Source: Deinococcus sp. Marseille-Q6407 (GTDB lineage: Bacteria > Deinococcota > Deinococci > Deinococcales > Deinococcaceae). From it: a stretch of 64,000 nucleotides of DNA. Made by a program: the position numbers and the translations under genes. The stretch lies in the NCBI RefSeq assembly GCF_946848805.1, contig NZ_CAMPFU010000007.1, positions 38,038 to 102,037 on the forward strand, written 5' to 3'. A model generated the notes under the pieces. The model made no database searches. It worked only from the letters and a program-made list of their open reading frames with translations, and had not been told where the DNA came from. Shown in pieces: positions 60,835 to 64,000 of the stretch (positions within the stretch are counted from its first letter, which is position 1; each line of letters begins with the position of its first letter).

Positions 60835-61497
60835 TTATTGATAGCGGCGTAAGTTGGCGTCCATAAGCTGACGGGGCAGGTGAATATAGCGGACCCGCTG
60901 CCAGGCGGTGACAAGCCTCTTTTTCAGCGCTCTGATGGAGTGGGCACAAAAGTTCCCCAACACATTGCGCTTGACGTAGGCCCACACCAACTCGATCGGG
61001 TTCAACTCTGGAGCATACGGAGGCAGAAAGATCAGAGAGAGGCGTTCGTGGGAACCCACGAACGCCTGGGTCACTTTCGCGTGATGAATTCTCGCATTGT
61101 CCAGCACCACGACGATGTTCCCCTGAACTTGGCGCAGGATGTGCCCAAAGAATCGGATGACTTCTCCACTGCGGATCGCTCCGGATGTTGTGTGCTGGAA
61201 GAATCGTCCATCTGAAGTGATCGCCCCAATCGTCGAAAGCTTCTCCCAGTTCGCTCTGAGCGTGACCAGGGGCGTGACGCCCCTGGGTGACCACGTTCGC
61301 CTTCGCACGCCTTTCAACGAGAATCCGACCTCATCCAGATAGATGATTGTGGCTCCCCCAGCGACCTTTTTTTTCCAACTCCGGGAGCACCTGTTCCCGC
61401 CAGGATGCAATCCGAAGTTCGTTCCGCTCAGCAGCCCGCCCATCTGGCATCTGTGGGCTGAACCCCAACTTTCGTAGGATTTTACGGACGTGATCAT
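60835..61497 (-). CDS. IS630 transposase, second frame (DDE part)
   Basis: The catalytic portion: IIYLDEVGFSLKG (first Asp), VVLDNARIHHA (second Asp) and PPYAPELNPIELVWAYVKR (Glu). It overlaps the first frame at an A8 tract near 61371-61378 and is in the +1 frame relative to it, so a full transposase needs ribosomal or transcriptional slippage. Its own translation start is unlikely to be used; the coding similarity begins near KKKVAGGATI. The TAA stop is completed by the target TA outside the element. Confidence 0.8.
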   Translation of the reverse strand: MITSVKSYESWGSAHRCQMGGLLSGTNFGLHPGGNRCSRSWKKKVAGGATIIYLDEVGFSLKGVRRRTWSPRGVTPLVTLRANWEKLSTIGAITSDGRFFQHTTSGAIRSGEVIRFFGHILRQVQGNIVVVLDNARIHHAKVTQAFVGSHERLSLIFLPPYAPELNPIELVWAYVKRNVLGNFCAHSIRALKKRLVTAWQRVRYIHLPRQLMDANLRRYQ

Positions 61498-61881
61498 GGT
61501 GGTACCACACCTCGAAGTGCCGCCCGATCAGCTCTGCCACGCGTTTTGTCGTCCAAGTTTCGTCAGGAAACCCATGCTGCAGAGCACCCTCCCGCAGGAG
61601 GGTGCGAAGCTGGTCGTGCTGAGACTCAGTCAGCCGAGCAGGACGACCAGAGCTGACCGTCGCTTGCAAGCTTCCCTTCTTTCTGAGCCGAGCACTCCAA
61701 GAAGTCACCGTGAGCACGGAGACGCCGAAGTGAGCAGCAATTTCGCGGTGTGTGTGGCTGCCTTGCTGCAGCCACTCGGTAGCAGCCAGACGCCGCTCCT
61801 CAAGTTGGGCACGAGAATATTGGTTCGGTTGCCATTCCACGGTCCCTAGAGTTTAGCAGCGCATACTTACGCCGTTATCAA
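60838..61881 (-). mobile_element. IS630-family insertion sequence, intact
   Basis: 1,044 bp with terminal repeats TTGATA(A/G)CGGCGTAAGT and TA on both sides (60836-60837, 61882-61883), as expected for IS630. Two overlapping frames encode the transposase. Confidence 0.9.
61331..61840 (-). CDS. IS630 transposase, first frame (HTH part)
   Basis: 169 aa with a helix-turn-helix (HREIAAHFGVSVLTVTSW) and a second DNA-binding region (RPARLTESQHDQLRTLLREG). GTG start. It runs past the A8 tract into 20 unrelated codons, consistent with programmed slippage into the DDE frame. Confidence 0.85.
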   Translation of the reverse strand: MEWQPNQYSRAQLEERRLAATEWLQQGSHTHREIAAHFGVSVLTVTSWSARLRKKGSLQATVSSGRPARLTESQHDQLRTLLREGALQHGFPDETWTTKRVAELIGRHFEVWYHHDHVRKILRKLGFSPQMPDGRAAERNELRIASWREQVLPELEKKGRWGSHNHLSG

Positions 61882-62110
61882 TAATGAGCTGCGTTCTGCA
61901 TCAAACCTTGATCTGGTCTGAAATGGATGTTTTCTCTCAGGGTGGGGGAAACGTTTCTTATAAAATAGAATCCAGGTCAGAATTTCTGTTACTCGGAAAA
62001 TTCTGATAGGTGACACTGACTTTTATATGCCCTGAGCGTCTGAAGGTAGGCTGACCATTTCTGGGAAGTCACAGGCGCTCAGAGAACCTCTTTTCTCCAA
62101 GGAGTCCAAC

Positions 62111-63031
62111 ATGTTCTATTACGACGGAAAACTGCAGTACGAGGTCCGTGTAGATAAGCCCGATCCTCGCTTTGCCCGTATGCTTCAGCAGGCTATTGGT
62201 GGTGTAGAGGGTGAGATTCGTGTTGCTCTGCAATACCTGTTCCAGTCCTTTGGAGCCCGCGGCCCCGCCAAGTACCGCGATATGCTGCTGGCCACCGGGA
62301 CCGAAGAACTGGCCCACATCGAAATGCTGGCAACTGCTGTCGCCCTGAACCTCGAAGGTGCTTCTGGTGCCGAAAAGGACTTGGCCGCCAAGAACAATCC
62401 GGTGGTTGAAGCGGTAATGGGTGGAATGGACCCCCGCCAGTTCCTCTCTGCTGGTATGGCGGCTCTGGTCTCTGACTCCAACGGTGTACCTTTTGATGGG
62501 TCGCACGTATATGCCAGCGGCAACCTGGCTGCCGACATGTACGCCAATGTGACTGCTGAAGCCACCGGCCGCGCCCTGGCCTGCCGTCTGTTCGAACTGA
62601 CTGAAGACCCCGGTATGAAGGACATGCTGCGCTTCCTGATTGCCCGCGATACCATGCACCAGCAACAGTGGCTGGCTGTGATTGAAGAACTGGGCGGGCA
62701 TCAGGGCACCCTGCCTATTCCCAATAGCTTCCCCATCGAAGAAGAGCTGCGTGAAGTCAGCTACACCTTCTTTGTCCCGGGCGTTGAAGGTGTCCCGGCG
62801 CCGCAGGGACGCTGGAGCGAAGGACCTTCGCTGGATGGACTGGGCGAATTCCAGCTGAGCGTGGGCCAGCCGTTTGGCCAGAAGCCCCAGCTGGCTCCGC
62901 CCCTGCCGATGGCTTACGCCGAAAAGCAGCAGATGATGTCGGCAGACGCCGCAGGCACCACGGTAGTCAGCGCAACTCAGGGCGATGTTCTGTCAAGCGA
63001 TACCTTGTCGGACGATACCCAGAACCGCTAA
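62111..63031 (+). CDS. Manganese catalase
   Basis: 306-aa non-heme catalase of the ferritin-like fold. Metal ligands are visible as Glu in GVEGEIRVALQYLFQ, Glu and His in TEELAHIEMLAT, Glu in VTAEATGRALAC and His in IARDTMHQQQW. The C-terminal ~60 residues form the extended tail common to the group. AAGGAG precedes the ATG. Upstream, TATAAAAT at about 61960 could be a -10. It complements the heme catalase at 55047; Mn-based defence suits a Deinococcus. Confidence 0.94.
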   Translation: MFYYDGKLQYEVRVDKPDPRFARMLQQAIGGVEGEIRVALQYLFQSFGARGPAKYRDMLLATGTEELAHIEMLATAVALNLEGASGAEKDLAAKNNPVVEAVMGGMDPRQFLSAGMAALVSDSNGVPFDGSHVYASGNLAADMYANVTAEATGRALACRLFELTEDPGMKDMLRFLIARDTMHQQQWLAVIEELGGHQGTLPIPNSFPIEEELREVSYTFFVPGVEGVPAPQGRWSEGPSLDGLGEFQLSVGQPFGQKPQLAPPLPMAYAEKQQMMSADAAGTTVVSATQGDVLSSDTLSDDTQNR

Positions 63032-63130
63032 GGCCTAGGGCCCCTGTCCATACTTGGTTTTAGGAACCCAGGCCAAGTACTGACTTTGCTCCAACTCGAC
63101 TAACCTTGCAAGCATAAAGTCCCTGCTCTG

Positions 63131-63161
63131 CGCTTCCAGCAGTAACGCTGGAAGCGTTTTT
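63131..63161 (+). terminator. Terminator of Mn-catalase gene
   Basis: Perfect 10-bp stem CGCTTCCAGC / GCTGGAAGCG, 6-nt loop, then five T. Confidence 0.9.
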
Positions 63162-63184
63162 GAAGTTCTCGCTAATATTTAGCC

Positions 63185-63373
63185 TCATTCCCCATCTCCA
63201 TCAGGGTCAACCTCCACCCGGTACTCCACCTCGTCCGCAGCGGCGACCCACTCTATTTCCTCGCGCTCCCAGACCAGCCGCCGCCCCAGTTCGCGGCGAG
63301 CCTCGGCGGCGGTTTCATATTGGCGCAGCTTCACGTCGCCGGTCGTGGTATCGATGATGCGGACGGTGGTCAT
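63185..63373 (-). CDS. Small hypothetical protein
   Basis: 62 aa, acidic C-terminus (VEYRVEVDPDGDGE), no cysteines, no membrane segment. It lies 19 nt after the permease remnant on the same strand. The composition and codon usage look like a real small protein, but no family is recognised. Confidence 0.5.
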   Translation of the reverse strand: MTTVRIIDTTTGDVKLRQYETAAEARRELGRRLVWEREEIEWVAAADEVEYRVEVDPDGDGE

Positions 63374-63392
63374 GGGTAGAAAATGCGCTGCT

Positions 63393-63873
63393 TTACGCGG
63401 GGTTTTCGGCAGTACTTTGCCGGCTGCGGAAGTAAAGAGCTGCTAACACGCCGAGGACCAGCCAGCCCAAACCGATGAGCTTGGTCTGGGTACTGGCATT
63501 CCAGAGGGCATAACTCAGTACGGCGGTACCCAGAAGTGGTGATATCCAATGCGTGAAAAGCTGTCCACTCTTGCCGACAATCCCGAACCGGTAGATTACA
63601 GATAGGTTGAGCAGGATATACGCCGTAATCGCTCCAAAGGTGACCAGAGTGGTCAGGAAGCCCTGAGTTGATGCTCCCACTATGCCGATGACTAGAGAAA
63701 GCGCTGCGATAAACAACATGGCGTTCTGGGGCGCCTTGGTCTGTGAATTGACTTTTGCGAGGGCGCGAGGGAGTTGACCGTCTCTGGCCATGCTGAAGAT
63801 CAGCCTGGAGGACGTGGCCTGTGAGGCAATAGAATTAGCAAAGATAGCGACCAGAGCAGAGGTCAGCGTGATT
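63393..63873 (-). pseudogene. APC-type amino acid permease, C-terminal remnant
   Basis: About 160 residues of a permease: the segment SRLIFSMARDGQLPRALAKV with following NSQTKAPQNAM is the loop signature of the APC superfamily, then four membrane segments. The 5' part is replaced by the end of an IS4-type element at 63874, and the first apparent codons (MQLM) derive from the IS. The N-terminal half may lie beyond the window on the other side of the IS. Confidence 0.85.
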
Positions 63874-64000
63874 CTCATAAGTTGCACCTTGCATAGCTGA
63901 GCGAATAGCCGTGCTGGCGCAGGAATTCTTGCTCCTTTTGAATTTGGCTCAGCAGGTGGTTCAGCCTGACTCCTGGCAACAAGGTGTAGAGGGCCAGGCG
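63874..64000 (-). mobile_element. IS4-type insertion sequence, copy C (continues past window)
   Basis: Begins with the right terminal repeat CTCATAAGTTGCACCT in inverted orientation relative to copies A and B, and continues into the transposase 3' end. Confidence 0.88.
63875..64000 (-). CDS. IS4-type transposase (copy C), C-terminal part
   Basis: Encodes 41 C-terminal residues ending [12 protein letters not shown], with variants ([20 protein letters not shown]) that differ from both other copies. The remainder lies outside the window. Confidence 0.85.
   Translation of the reverse strand, partial: RLALYTLLPGVRLNHLLSQIQKEQEFLRQHGYSLSYARCNL

Overview
The window looks like chromosome of a Deinococcus species. 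This rests on recognising many of the encoded proteins and on recurrent leaderless starts, in which a -10 hexamer sits 7 to 9 nt before the start codon. No 16S or other marker gene is present, so the genus is an inference.

Layout. 0-4.1 kb: end of a chemotaxis-type CheA hybrid kinase and two response-regulator-like genes. 4.2-9.6 kb: dihydrolipoyl dehydrogenase, a secreted cell-wall amidase and a DUF937 membrane protein. 9.6-28.1 kb: a sulfur-amino-acid region. It holds metY-metX behind a SAM-I riboswitch, a divergent metF-like/metH pair, an amino-acid permease, a sulfonate/nitrate-type ABC transporter, a GH3 beta-glucosidase broken by an in-frame amber codon, and metN-metI-metQ-metQ behind a second SAM-I riboswitch.

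28295-47909 is a complete 19,615-bp Tn7-like transposon. It has imperfect terminal inverted repeats, arrays of putative TnsB sites at both ends and a perfect 5-bp target duplication (GCAGC). It inserted into the 3' end of a luciferase-like oxidoreductase gene, whose lost C-terminus and terminator can be read on the far side of the element. It encodes a TnsA-TnsB fusion, a TnsC/TniB ATPase, two TniQ/TnsD-like proteins, a LexA-like peptidase and a wHTH-DUF2726 protein. The cargo is a five-gene, translationally coupled defence operon: a glycosylase-methyltransferase fusion, a MORC/MutL-like ATPase, a Z1 ATPase, a DUF4420 nuclease and an AIPR protein. An IS4-type element sits directly upstream of that operon.

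47.9-64 kb: the disrupted oxidoreductase, two CorC/HlyC-type membrane proteins, a DUF475 (TerC-like) protein, a small WGxxGxxG-type envelope protein, a heme catalase, an MBL-fold hydrolase, a pile-up of four insertion sequences (IS5, a truncated IS630, an IS4-type, an intact IS630), a manganese catalase, and an amino-acid permease cut by a third copy of the IS4-type element at the window edge.

The most noteworthy system is the Tn7-like element: its TnsAB fusion, two TniQ proteins with IS5-like C-terminal domains, a LexA-like gene inside the transposition operon, and a cytosine methyltransferase fused to an EndoIII-like DNA glycosylase.
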